A stretch of 64,000 nucleotides of DNA from Tabrizicola fusiformis (lineage in GTDB: Bacteria; Pseudomonadota; Alphaproteobacteria; Rhodobacterales; Rhodobacteraceae): contig NZ_JABUHN010000009.1 of the NCBI RefSeq assembly GCF_013328815.1, positions 62,001 to 126,000 of the forward strand, read 5' to 3'. Under the pieces are notes generated by a model. The model was not told the DNA's origin. It was given only the letters and a program-made list of their open reading frames with translations, and made no database searches. This document shows, one piece after another, positions 36,028 through 44,581 of this stretch. The translations under genes were made by a program, and so were the position numbers. How positions within the stretch are numbered: the stretch's first letter is position 1; the number at the start of each line of letters is the position of its first letter.

Positions 36028-36594
36028 GTGCTTTTGCAAGCGGGCCGGATGGCCCTTATCCTGCCGCTTCTGGCCGCCTGCACATTTGCGGGCGGCCTTG
36101 GTGCATCTGACCCGGTGCGCGCGCCGGGGCTGAACAGCCGCGAAGAGGGGGTGGACGGGTTGCTTGTCGGTCACCGCCTTATGGAGGCGGGCGAGTTTGA
36201 ACTGGCGCTGAAATCCTATCTGCGCGCCGCGGCCCAGCACGGGATGAATGCCGATGTGCTGTCGGCTCTCGGCTCGGCCAACCTGCAACTGGGCCGTTTG
36301 GGACAGGCCGAAACCCTGTTGCGCCGCGCGGTCGAGATGGACCCGTCCTTTGTGCCCGCGCTGAACAATCTGGGCGTGGTGCTGATGGAGCAGGGAAAAT
36401 ACGGTGAGGCGCGGGTGGTCTTCCAGCAGGCCTTTCAGGTGGACAGTGGCCAAACGGACTCGATCCGCGAGAATCTGCGGCTGGCTATCGCCCAGACCGA
36501 AAATGCGGTATATCCTGACCCCGAGTATCAGGAACCGCGGTATAATCTGGTGCGGCGCGGCTATGGCGAATATGTCTTGCTGACGCAGCTTTAG
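36028..36594 (+). CDS. TPR lipoprotein of the Tad locus (TadD-like, first)
   Basis: 188-aa lipoprotein with lipobox LLAAC near residue 18. About three tetratricopeptide repeats follow: HRLMEAGEFELALKSYLRAA, GSANLQLGRLGQAETLLRRA and GVVLMEQGKYGEARVVFQQA. TadD is a Tad assembly lipoprotein, probably a pilotin for the secretin. GTG 36028 is used; an in-frame ATG at 36049 would still keep the signal peptide and is a fair alternative. It directly follows tadC. Confidence 0.85.
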   Translation: MLLQAGRMALILPLLAACTFAGGLGASDPVRAPGLNSREEGVDGLLVGHRLMEAGEFELALKSYLRAAAQHGMNADVLSALGSANLQLGRLGQAETLLRRAVEMDPSFVPALNNLGVVLMEQGKYGEARVVFQQAFQVDSGQTDSIRENLRLAIAQTENAVYPDPEYQEPRYNLVRRGYGEYVLLTQL

Positions 36595-36629
36595 GCCCGC
36601 GCGAAGTCGAGCAGTCAAAAGGACGCAAA

Positions 36630-37478
36630 ATGCGCCACCCTGTCGTGTTTGCCGCCGGTCTGGCGGGGCTGGTCGCATTGGCGGCCTGCAATCAGCGCAC
36701 CTCGGATGCCGAGGTGCAGCGCGCGCTGAAAAGCGTGAACGTCATCGACGAGTCAAACCTTTCCGACATCATGCTGACCGTGGGCGACCCGAGTGAGGCG
36801 GTCGCCTATTTCTCGAAATCGGCGGCGGAAAACCCGGACCGGATCGACCTCAAGCGCGGGCTGGCCAAGTCGCTGATCCGCGCCAACCAGCCGACACAGG
36901 CCGCTGCGGTCTGGACCCAGATTCTGGCGATGCCCGGCGCGGGCAATGAGGACCGGGTGGGGTTGGCCGATGCGCTGATCCGCTCGAACGAATGGGGCCG
37001 GGCCGAGGCCGAACTGAACAAGATCCCCCCCACCTTTGAGACCTATGAGCGTTACCGGCTTGAGGCGATGGTGGCTGACAGCAAGAAGAACTGGAAGAAA
37101 GCCGACAGTTTCTATGAAATCGCCGCCGGGCTGACGACAAAACCGGCCGGGGTTCTGAACAACTGGGGCTATTCCAAACTGACCCGCGCCGATTACGCCG
37201 GGGCCGAGAAGCTGTTTCTTGAGGCGCTGACCTATGATCCGGGCATGTTCACCGCCAAGAACAACCTTGTTCTGGCGCGCGGCGCGCAGCGCAAATACGA
37301 CCTGCCGGTGATCCAGATGACCCAGATCGAGCGGGCGGAGCTTCTGTATACGCTGGCGCTGACGGCGATCAAGCAGGGCGATGTCGCCGTAGGCAAGGGT
37401 CTGCTGCAGAACGCCATCGACACCCATCCGCAACATTTCGAAGCTGCCGCGCGCAGCCTTGCCGCGCTGGACGGCTGA
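36630..37478 (+). CDS. tadD: TPR lipoprotein of the Tad locus (TadD-like, second)
   Basis: 282-aa lipoprotein with lipobox LAAC (Cys20, followed by Asn). Weak TPR units cover residues about 50-215: DPSEAVAYFSKSAAENPDRI, AKSLIRANQPTQAAAVWTQI, LADALIRSNEWGRAEAELNK and LTRADYAGAEKLFLEALTYD. Its length and place before the prepilin peptidase fit TadD better than the shorter paralogue. The ribosome site AAAGGACG precedes the ATG. Confidence 0.88.
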   Translation: MRHPVVFAAGLAGLVALAACNQRTSDAEVQRALKSVNVIDESNLSDIMLTVGDPSEAVAYFSKSAAENPDRIDLKRGLAKSLIRANQPTQAAAVWTQILAMPGAGNEDRVGLADALIRSNEWGRAEAELNKIPPTFETYERYRLEAMVADSKKNWKKADSFYEIAAGLTTKPAGVLNNWGYSKLTRADYAGAEKLFLEALTYDPGMFTAKNNLVLARGAQRKYDLPVIQMTQIERAELLYTLALTAIKQGDVAVGKGLLQNAIDTHPQHFEAAARSLAALDG

Positions 37479-37481
37479 ACC

Positions 37482-37979
37482 ATGACCGGGCTTTCGCCGC
37501 TGGCCGCGCTGGCCTTTCTTGTGTTTTCGCTGCCGATCGGCATCTGGGTGGCATGGTCTGACCTGTCAAAGATGAAGATTCCGAACAAGGCGGTGCTGGC
37601 GATGCTGGCGGGCTTTGTAGTGGTGGGGATTTTGGTGCTGCCGATCAAGGTCTTTGGCCTTGCACTGGCGCTGGGGGCGGCGGTTCTGGTGGTGGGCTTT
37701 GTCGCCAATGCCGCCGGGCTGGTGGGGGCGGGGGATGCCAAGTTTGCCGCCGCCATCGCGCCGGTCTTCATCGGGGGCGACCTGCGCTTTATCCTTGGCC
37801 TGTTTGCTGCCTGCCTGCTGGGCGCCTTTGCCAGCCACCGGCTGATGCGGGCAATCCCGGCCTTTCGCCGCGCCACGCCCGATTGGGCCAGTTGGACCCA
37901 TGCCGATTTCCCGATGGGCCTCGCGCTGGCCGGGACATTGATCTTCTATCTTCTGGCCGCACTTAGGCCATTTTTCTAG
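37482..37979 (+). CDS. cpaA: Prepilin peptidase CpaA (TadV), A24 family
   Basis: 165-aa membrane aspartic protease that removes leaders from Flp pilins. The two catalytic aspartates lie in AWSDLSKMKIPN and in VGAGDAKFAAAIAPVF (the GxGD motif). There are four to five membrane segments. It lacks the N-terminal methylase domain of PilD, as is usual for TadV/CpaA. It is 3 bp after tadD and is the obvious processing enzyme for the three pilins at 26800-27880. Confidence 0.93.
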   Translation: MTGLSPLAALAFLVFSLPIGIWVAWSDLSKMKIPNKAVLAMLAGFVVVGILVLPIKVFGLALALGAAVLVVGFVANAAGLVGAGDAKFAAAIAPVFIGGDLRFILGLFAACLLGAFASHRLMRAIPAFRRATPDWASWTHADFPMGLALAGTLIFYLLAALRPFF

Positions 37980-38018
37980 GGTTTCCTTTCGGGCAACAGA
38001 TTGTCCCGAGGGAATCCG

Positions 38019-39341
38019 ATGAACGTGCAAGTCTCGCCGCCCGCCTCTGGCGTGATCGCCCCGCCGCAGCCCAAGACGCTGGCCGATACCGGGCTGTCTC
38101 TGGTGATGATGCGGGAAATCCTGCTCAAGACCATGTTCCGCATGAACATTTCTCTGGTCAGCGATCTGGCCCGGGCAATCTGTCTGCCGCTGCCGCTCAC
38201 GCAGGAACTGATCGACCTGGCCCGCAGCCAGAAGATGCTGGAGGCGACGGGGACGCTGCATGCCACCTCGGGCAGCGAGATGGGCTATCAACTGACCGAT
38301 GCGGGCAAGTCGCGGGCGCTGGATGCCCTGAGCCAGTCGGAATATTACGGCGCGCTGCCGGTGCCGCTTGAAGCCTATGGCGCGCAGATGAAGCGGCAAT
38401 CGGTGCGCGACATCAAGCTGACCCGGCCCGAACTGATGAAGGGGATGGGCCATCTGATCCTGCCGCCCGACCTGATCGACAACCTTGGTCCGGCGGTCAC
38501 CTCGGGGCGGTCAATCCTGATGTATGGCCCGCCCGGCAACGGGAAATCCAGTATTTCCAACGGCATCCGCGCCGCATTGGGCGACCGCATCTATGTGCCG
38601 CGGGCCATCGAATATTCGGGGCAGGTGATCACGGTCTATGACCCGATCGTGCATTCGGCGGCGGTGGAATCGGTCGATGATCCGACCGCCCTGCGCCGCA
38701 CCGGCGCGCGGTTCGACAACCGCTATGTGCATTGCGAACGCCCCACGGTGATCACCGGGGGCGAATTGACGCTGGACATGCTGGACCTGAAATACAACCC
38801 GACCGCCCGCACCTATCAGGCGCCGTTGCAACTGAAGGCTTCGGGCGGGATCTTCATCGTCGATGACCTTGGCCGCCAGTCGGAACCGCCGCAAAAGCTG
38901 GTGAACCGCTGGATCGTGCCGCTGGAAGAGGCGCGTGACATTCTGGCGCTGCAATCGGGTGAGAAATTCACCGTGCCGTTCGATACGCTGGTGATCTTCT
39001 CGACCAACTTCCACCCGAACGAGATTTTCGACGGCGCGGCGCTGCGGCGGATCTTCTTCAAGATCAAGGTCGATGGCCCCAATCAGGAAATGTTCCTGAA
39101 GATCTTCGCCATGGTCGCGCGGAAAAAGAAGATGCCGCTGAACGAGGCGGCGCTCTTGCATCTCTTGAAGGTGAAGTATCCCACCATCGCCATGAACTTC
39201 GCCAACTATCAGCCGACCTTCCTGATCGACCAGATGATCTCGGTCTGCGAGTTCGAGGGCATCCCCTATCAGATGACCCCCGAGCTGATCGACCGTGCCT
39301 GGGGCAACATGTTCGTGCGTGACGAGGTGATTGCCAAGTAG
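38019..39341 (+). CDS. AAA family ATPase at the end of the Tad locus, function unknown
   Basis: 440-aa cytosolic ATPase. The N-terminal 140 residues are helical and partly winged-helix-like (EILLKTMFRMNISLVSDLAR, MGYQLTDAGKSRALDALSQS). Walker A is MYGPPGNGKSSISNGI near residue 172. Walker B is IFIVDDLGRQ, sensor 1 is VIFSTNFHPNEIF and the arginine finger is AALRRIFFKI. The start at 38019 has GAGGGAA upstream. It is 39 bp after cpaA and on the same strand, so it probably shares the tad transcript. I recall similar genes in this position in other Rhodobacteraceae, but no role is assigned. Confidence 0.82.
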   Translation: MNVQVSPPASGVIAPPQPKTLADTGLSLVMMREILLKTMFRMNISLVSDLARAICLPLPLTQELIDLARSQKMLEATGTLHATSGSEMGYQLTDAGKSRALDALSQSEYYGALPVPLEAYGAQMKRQSVRDIKLTRPELMKGMGHLILPPDLIDNLGPAVTSGRSILMYGPPGNGKSSISNGIRAALGDRIYVPRAIEYSGQVITVYDPIVHSAAVESVDDPTALRRTGARFDNRYVHCERPTVITGGELTLDMLDLKYNPTARTYQAPLQLKASGGIFIVDDLGRQSEPPQKLVNRWIVPLEEARDILALQSGEKFTVPFDTLVIFSTNFHPNEIFDGAALRRIFFKIKVDGPNQEMFLKIFAMVARKKKMPLNEAALLHLLKVKYPTIAMNFANYQPTFLIDQMISVCEFEGIPYQMTPELIDRAWGNMFVRDEVIAK

Positions 39342-39361
39342 GATGGGCAATCTGCCCATCC
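39338..39361. repeat. REP-like palindrome, third copy
   Basis: The 24-bp GTAGGATGGGCAATCTGCCC unit plus ATCC is identical to the copy at 2563-2586. It overlaps the stop codon of the AAA ATPase gene (39339-39341) and lies before the convergent hypothetical gene, so it may terminate both transcripts. Confidence 0.75.
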
Positions 39362-39368
39362 CGCCGAT

Positions 39369-39938
39369 CTATTCGGCGGCCACCGCTTGCGAGCTGAGTT
39401 CGCGTTCCAGATTGCCGTTCTTGTCCAGAATCCGGGTCTTGGTGGCCCAGATCACCAGATGCTCGGGGTCAAGCCAGCGTTCGCCCTCGGCCCGGACGGC
39501 GGTGGGTGTGCCCATGGTCACCGCAAGGTGCAGCACCGGATAATGGCATTCGCCGACCACCATCGTCTCATGGCCCAAAAGGCGCACCGTCATGGCATAG
39601 GCTGTCGCGGTGGCGGGCGTCACCTGCTGGGCGAAAAGCTGCACCTCGCGCCCCGGGGTCAGGCTGGCAGGATCGGGCAGCGCGCCCTGCCAATCATAGC
39701 GCACCGCATTGCCGTTGAAGCTGCTCTGCATCGGATAGATGCCCCAGAGCGCCTGCATCTCGGTGGTCTGGTCCGGTTGCGGGTGGGACTGATAGCGCAG
39801 GGTGTTGCCCTGCCGGGTGATGCCGTCGATCACGGCGCCATCGGCAAAGGTCACCTTGGCGGGCGTCTTGCCCGGCGGCAGGCAATCGGCCCCTGCCCCG
39901 GTGGCCAGTGCGCAAAGGGCGGCGGCAAGGGTTCGCAT
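39369..39938 (-). CDS. Hypothetical exported protein
   Basis: 189 aa with a short signal peptide (MRTLAAALCALATGAGA-D). The mature protein is rich in beta-type sequence, such as TFADGAVIDGITRQGNTLRY and TEMQALWGIYPMQSSFNGNA. I recognise no domain. Its start codon overlaps the fthC stop as TAATG, so it is translationally coupled to the fthC-mgtE run, but no functional link is evident. Confidence 0.7.
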   Translation of the reverse strand: MRTLAAALCALATGAGADCLPPGKTPAKVTFADGAVIDGITRQGNTLRYQSHPQPDQTTEMQALWGIYPMQSSFNGNAVRYDWQGALPDPASLTPGREVQLFAQQVTPATATAYAMTVRLLGHETMVVGECHYPVLHLAVTMGTPTAVRAEGERWLDPEHLVIWATKTRILDKNGNLERELSSQAVAAE

Positions 39939-40498
39939 TACTTTCCTCCGAACAGGCGCAGGCCGGTTTCCGTCACGATGGCATCCAGCGGCTGATCGGT
40001 GTCTTCGATCGGCACTTCGTCCACCTCTTGCGCGGCAAAGGCAAAGCCCACGGCCAGCGTCCGGCGCCGGGCGCGCAGCCCCTCCAGCGTGCGGTCATAA
40101 AAGCCGCCGCCATAACCCAGCCGGAAGCCCCGCGCATCAAAGGCCAGAAGCGGCACGATCAGCACCTCGGGCTCGATCCAGGCGCCTTCGGCGGGGATCA
40201 GCGCGCCGAACTCCCCTTCCACCATCGCGGCGCCCGGGCTCCATTCGCGGAACCGCAGGGGCTGCGCCGCGCCGGGGATCACCGGCACGCCGACGGCGGC
40301 GGGATGGGCTGCCATGGCAGGCAGCGGGTCAATCTCGGTGCGCATCGGCATGTAACCGGCCAGCGGGCGGTGCCGATGGGCCGACAGAAAATCGGCAAGG
40401 ATTTCCGCGGCCTGCCCCTGCTCCTTGGCAAAGGCCGCTTTGCGGGCGGCAAAGGCGGCCTTGCGGGCCGCCGCTTTCAGGGCGACGAGATCGGTCAT
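39938..40498 (-). CDS. fthC: 5-formyltetrahydrofolate cyclo-ligase
   Basis: 186-aa MTHFS family enzyme converting 5-formyl-THF to 5,10-methenyl-THF with ATP. The conserved C-terminal motif RLGYGGGFYDRTLEGL contains the phosphate-binding glycines. The N-terminal Arg/Lys-Ala helix ALKAAARKAAFAARKAAF and YMPMRTEIDPLP (substrate-side residues) fit the family. The ATG overlaps the mgtE stop (ATGA). Confidence 0.94.
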   Translation of the reverse strand: MTDLVALKAAARKAAFAARKAAFAKEQGQAAEILADFLSAHRHRPLAGYMPMRTEIDPLPAMAAHPAAVGVPVIPGAAQPLRFREWSPGAAMVEGEFGALIPAEGAWIEPEVLIVPLLAFDARGFRLGYGGGFYDRTLEGLRARRRTLAVGFAFAAQEVDEVPIEDTDQPLDAIVTETGLRLFGGK

Positions 40499-41865
40499 AG
40501 CAAAAGCACCGTGGCAAGGCCGAGGAAGGCGAAGAACCCCATCACATCGGTCAGGGTGGTCACGAAGGTTCCCGAGGCAAGCGCCGGGTCAAAGCCGAAT
40601 TTTTCCAGCGTCAGCGGCACCATGACGCCGCCCAGCGCCGCCACGATCTGGTTGACGATCATCGCCATGCCCAGAACCGCGCCCAGCCGCATGTCCCAGA
40701 AGATCAGCCCCCCCGCCGTGCCGAGGATCAGCGCCAGCGCCAGCCCGTTCAAGAGCCCCGCCCCCAATTCGCGCAGCACCACGCGGCGGGCGTTGGCCGA
40801 GGTCAGGTCGCGCGTCGCCAGCGCCCGCACCGCGACGGCCAGCGACTGCGTGCCCGCGATCCCCCCGGTCGAGGCGACAATCGGCATCAATGCCGCCAGC
40901 GCCACAAGTGCCGCAATCGTCGCCTGAAACTGCGAGATGACGATGGCCGAAATCGAGGCGGTGAAGAGGTTGATCACCAGCCAGGGCAGCCGCTGCTTCA
41001 CCGTTTCCAGCGACCCGTCCGAGATCGAGCTTTCTTCGCCCACACCGGCCAAAAGCAGCATGTCTTCCTGATGCTCTTCATCCAGCACGTTCATCGCGTC
41101 GTCGATGGTGATCACGCCCACAAGGCGCCCCGCCGCATCGACCACCGGGCAGGAAATCAGGTGATACTGGTTGAAGATATAGGCCACATCCTCTTCGGCA
41201 TCGGTGGCCTCGATGGTGCGAAAGCTGTCTTCGGTGATGTCGCGCAACCGGGCTTCGCGCGGGGCGGACAGCACGCGGCCAAGGGTGACATAGCCGGTCG
41301 GCTTCATCCGCGGATCGGACAGGATGACGTGATAGAACTGGTCCGGCAGATGCTCGGCGGCGCGCAGGTGGTCGATCGCCTCGCCCACGGTCCAGTGTTC
41401 GGGCGCCACCACCACCTCGCGCTGCATCAGGCGGCCGGCGGATTGTTCGGGATAGGCCAGCGATTGTTCCACCGCCAGGCGGTCTGCCTGATCCAGCGCC
41501 GAGAGGATGCGCACGATCTGCGGCGCGTCGAGGTCTTCGAGGATGTCCACCACATCGTCGGAATCCAGCTCGCGCATGGCTTCGGCGACGACATCGGCGG
41601 GCAGCGCCTCGATCACCTCTTCGCGGATGGAATCGTCCAGTTCCGACAGGATTTCGCCGTCGATCTCACGCGAGGACAGGGCCAGCAGCGCGTTCCGCTC
41701 GGTCGGGCCGATCTGCTCCAGAAGGTCGGCGATGTCGGCGGCGTGCAACGGCTCCAGAAGTTCGGTAACGCGGGCGGCATCGCCCGCCTCGACCGCCTCA
41801 AGAATGGCATCGACCCGGGCTTGTTCCAGCCCGTCCTCTTCCCTGACTGCCAGTTCTTCGGCCAT
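40495..41865 (-). CDS. mgtE: Magnesium transporter MgtE
   Basis: 456-aa Mg2+ channel. The N-terminal superhelical domain (residues about 20-130, with AADIADLLEQIGPTERNALL) and a CBS pair (about 135-260: GYVTLGRVLSAPREARLRDI and LVGVITIDDAMNVLDEEHQE) form the Mg-sensing cytosolic part. Five membrane helices follow, with RLPWLVINLFTASISAIVIS and the pore segment PIVASTGGIAGTQSLAVAVR. Length is as expected. It heads the mgtE-fthC-hypothetical run on the minus strand. Confidence 0.95.
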   Translation of the reverse strand: MAEELAVREEDGLEQARVDAILEAVEAGDAARVTELLEPLHAADIADLLEQIGPTERNALLALSSREIDGEILSELDDSIREEVIEALPADVVAEAMRELDSDDVVDILEDLDAPQIVRILSALDQADRLAVEQSLAYPEQSAGRLMQREVVVAPEHWTVGEAIDHLRAAEHLPDQFYHVILSDPRMKPTGYVTLGRVLSAPREARLRDITEDSFRTIEATDAEEDVAYIFNQYHLISCPVVDAAGRLVGVITIDDAMNVLDEEHQEDMLLLAGVGEESSISDGSLETVKQRLPWLVINLFTASISAIVISQFQATIAALVALAALMPIVASTGGIAGTQSLAVAVRALATRDLTSANARRVVLRELGAGLLNGLALALILGTAGGLIFWDMRLGAVLGMAMIVNQIVAALGGVMVPLTLEKFGFDPALASGTFVTTLTDVMGFFAFLGLATVLLL

Positions 41866-41990
41866 CGGCGCCCCTTTTCGATTACCCCATCCTTAGCGAA
41901 AGCTGTTTCGGCAAAACAGGGGGCGGATGGAAATTTACCAAATGCTCATCAATGGCTAGTCTGATCCGGTTGCAATGCGAAGGGGCCCCG

Positions 41991-43277
41991 ATGGCCGATC
42001 TCCTTTTGGGGCAGGTTCTGTCCTATGACGCCGATCCTTTTGCCGAAGGGATCGCCGCCGCCCGGCATGAAAGTGCGGGCGCCGTTCTGGTGGAGGGCGG
42101 GCGCATCGCGGCGGTCGGCCCGGCCGACCGGCTGCGCGCCGCCCATCCGCAGGCCCGGGTGACCGATTACGGCAAGGCGCTGATTTCGGCCGGGTTTGTC
42201 GATGCCCATGCGCATTATCCGCAGACGGCGATCATCGCCTCATGGGGTAAGCGGCTGATCGACTGGCTGAACCTTTACACCTTCCCCGAGGAAATGCGCT
42301 TTGCCGATCCGGCCTATGCGCAGGCGGTGGCAGAGCGGTATCTGGGGCTGGTAACCGCGCATGGCACCACTTCGGCTTGCAGCTATTGCACGATCCATCC
42401 CGAAAGCGTCGATGCCATCTTTGGCGCCGCCGCGACGCGGGATATGCGGCTTTGGGCGGGCAAGACCTGCATGGACCGCAATGCGCCCGAAGGGTTGCGC
42501 GATACTGCCCAGACCGGGCATGACCAATCGGCGGCGCTGCTGGCCAAATGGCACGGGCGCGGGCGGGCGGCCTATGTGATCACGCCGCGGTTTTCGCCCA
42601 CCTCGACACCCGAACAGCTTGCTGCGATGGGGGCACTTTGGGCCGCCAATCCCGATTGCCTGATGCAGACGCACCTCAGCGAGCAGACGGATGAGGTTGC
42701 CTGGGTGCAGGCGCTGTTCCCGCAGGCCCGCGATTATCTGGATACCTATGAGGCGCATGGGCTGCTGGGCAAGGGCGGGCTTTACGGCCATTCCATCTGG
42801 CTGACCGATCGCGAAAAGGCCCGGCTGGCTGAGGTGGATGCCAGCCTGGTCCATTGTCCGACCTCGAACACTTTCATCGGTTCGGGCCTCTTTGACATGG
42901 ACGGGTTGAAACGCGCCGGGCTGCGGGTGGGGCTGGCGACCGATACCGGGGGCGGCTCGTCGTTTTCCATGCTGCGGACCATGGCGGCGGCCTATGAGGT
43001 GGCGCAGTTGCGTGGCCGCGCGCTGCATCCGGCAGAGCTTTGGTGGCTGGCCACCCAAGGCTCGGCCCGCAGCCTGCACGCCGACCACCTGATCGGCAAC
43101 ATCGCCCCGGGGATGGAGGCCGATCTGGTGGTGGTTGACCTTGCCTCGACCCCCGCCATCGCGCAGGCAGTGACGCGGGCCGCGGATATCTGGCAGGCGA
43201 TCTTCCCGACGATCATGATGGGCGACGACCGCGCAATCCGCGCCACCTGGATCAATGGAAAGCCGGTGGCGGCGTGA
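41991..43277 (+). CDS. guaD: Guanine deaminase
   Basis: 428-aa metal-dependent amidohydrolase converting guanine to xanthine. The metal-binding HxH is in VDAHAHYPQTAI (His73, His75). Guanine-deaminase signatures are YCTIHPESVDAIF, AGKTCMDRNAPEGLRDT, QTHLSEQTDEVAWV and the metal Asp in LATDTGGGSSFSMLRTM. ATG 41991 with AAGGGG upstream is preferred over an in-frame ATG at 41952. It is monocistronic, divergent from mgtE. Confidence 0.93.
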   Translation: MADLLLGQVLSYDADPFAEGIAAARHESAGAVLVEGGRIAAVGPADRLRAAHPQARVTDYGKALISAGFVDAHAHYPQTAIIASWGKRLIDWLNLYTFPEEMRFADPAYAQAVAERYLGLVTAHGTTSACSYCTIHPESVDAIFGAAATRDMRLWAGKTCMDRNAPEGLRDTAQTGHDQSAALLAKWHGRGRAAYVITPRFSPTSTPEQLAAMGALWAANPDCLMQTHLSEQTDEVAWVQALFPQARDYLDTYEAHGLLGKGGLYGHSIWLTDREKARLAEVDASLVHCPTSNTFIGSGLFDMDGLKRAGLRVGLATDTGGGSSFSMLRTMAAAYEVAQLRGRALHPAELWWLATQGSARSLHADHLIGNIAPGMEADLVVVDLASTPAIAQAVTRAADIWQAIFPTIMMGDDRAIRATWINGKPVAA

Positions 43278-43302
43278 CGGCCGCAAAGGCTGCGCAGAAG
43301 TA

Positions 43303-43316
43303 AACCGGCCGGTTTG
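43303..43316. promoter_or_regulatory. Perfect 14-bp palindrome upstream of the RND efflux genes
   Basis: AAACCGGCCGGTTT lies 155 bp before the adaptor start. Several TetR-family operators have this AAAC-CGG...CCG-GTTT look, and TetR repressors often guard RND pumps, but no tetR gene is in the window. It could instead relate to the guanine deaminase end. Confidence 0.45.
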
Positions 43317-43470
43317 AAAGCGTTCGGGCATCACATTTGATCCGAAGGCATACAAACGACCGGAAAAGCGATATCAGGGAGTTGACGATTGCCGCCAAGC
43401 GTTACAGGCAGGGCGGAACGCCGGTGGCGGTCGCTGCCCCGGCCTGTTTTTGCCGCGCTGGAGGAACACC

Positions 43471-44571
43471 ATGTTCAAACGCCTGATCATCGCCATCGTC
43501 CTTCTGGGCCTTATCGTCGGCGGAATTGTCTGGTTCAAGTTCTTCCGCGACGAGATGATTGCCCAGTTCCTTGGCGGCATGGTCCCGCCGCCGGTGCCGG
43601 TCACCGCCGAAACCGTCGAAGGCGTGACATGGGAGCCGGGGATCGACGCCATCGGCACCTCGCTTTCGGCGCGCGGGGTTGATCTGGCCATCGAATCCGG
43701 CGGGCTGGTGCGCGAAATCCTCTTTGCCGCCAATGATGCGATCACCGAGGGGCAGAACCTCGTGCAGATCGACGATGACAGCGAAAAGGCGGCTTTGGCC
43801 GCCGCGCAGGCCGGGCTGGGCGTGGCCCAGACCGAAGCCAAGCGCGCCAGCACCCTGTCCGAGCGCGGCGTGGGCGCTGCCAACACGGTCGAGGCCGCAG
43901 CGGCGCAGGTGGAAAGTGCGCGCGCGCAGGTGGCGCAGGTGCAGACCGCGCTGGACGCCAAGCGGCTGACCGCGCCCTTCGCAGGTGTCATCGGCATTCC
44001 GCAGATCGAGGTGGGCCAATATGTCTCGCCCGGGCAGATCTATGCGACCTTGCAGGATCTGGGTCAGATGCGGGTCGATTTCGCGGTGCCTGAACAGCAA
44101 ATCGCGGCACTTGCGCTGGGTGGCGCCGTTTCGGTCGCCTCCGAGGTGGGCGGGTTCAAGGCCGAGGGCCGCATCATCGCCATCGAGCCGCGGGTCGATC
44201 CCAATTCGCGGATGGTTTCGGTGCGCGCCGAGGTGGAAAACCCCTCGGGCCAGCTTTATCCCGGCCAGTTCCTGCGCGTGCGCATCTCGCTGCCCGCCGA
44301 GGCGGGGGTGATCGCGGTGCCGCAAACCGCCGTCAGCTCTTCGCTTTACGGCGACTCGGTCTATGTGATCCGGGCCGGCGAGACGGCGGACGAGCTGACG
44401 GTCGAGCAGGTCTTCGTCAAGATCGGCCGCCGCGAGGGCGGACGGATCGAGATTGTCAGCGGCCTTGCCGCCGGGGATCAGATCGTGACCTCGGGGCAGA
44501 ACCGGCTTTCGTCTGGCGCCAAGGTCAAGATCGACACTTCGGTCGCGCTTGGCGCGCCGGCCGGCGAATAA
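43471..44571 (+). CDS. RND efflux periplasmic adaptor (membrane fusion protein)
   Basis: 366-aa HlyD/AcrA-type adaptor. An N-terminal signal anchor (LIIAIVLLGLIVGGIVWF) leads into the lipoyl half GGLVREILFAANDAITEGQN. A short helical hairpin follows (about residues 105-165, AQTEAKRASTLSERGVGAA region), then KRLTAPFAGVIGIPQIEVGQ, a beta-barrel and a C-terminal membrane-proximal domain. It links the pump to an outer-membrane channel that is not in the window. GGAGG lies 6 nt before the ATG. The pump gene starts 10 bp after the stop. Confidence 0.92.
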   Translation: MFKRLIIAIVLLGLIVGGIVWFKFFRDEMIAQFLGGMVPPPVPVTAETVEGVTWEPGIDAIGTSLSARGVDLAIESGGLVREILFAANDAITEGQNLVQIDDDSEKAALAAAQAGLGVAQTEAKRASTLSERGVGAANTVEAAAAQVESARAQVAQVQTALDAKRLTAPFAGVIGIPQIEVGQYVSPGQIYATLQDLGQMRVDFAVPEQQIAALALGGAVSVASEVGGFKAEGRIIAIEPRVDPNSRMVSVRAEVENPSGQLYPGQFLRVRISLPAEAGVIAVPQTAVSSSLYGDSVYVIRAGETADELTVEQVFVKIGRREGGRIEIVSGLAAGDQIVTSGQNRLSSGAKVKIDTSVALGAPAGE

Positions 44572-44581
44572 GGGGCAGGCG

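Noticed and set aside
34066-36678. 870-codon minus-strand frame opposite tadB-tadC-TPR genes
   Set aside because: Crosses three real genes in antisense and is Gln/His/Arg rich without motifs.
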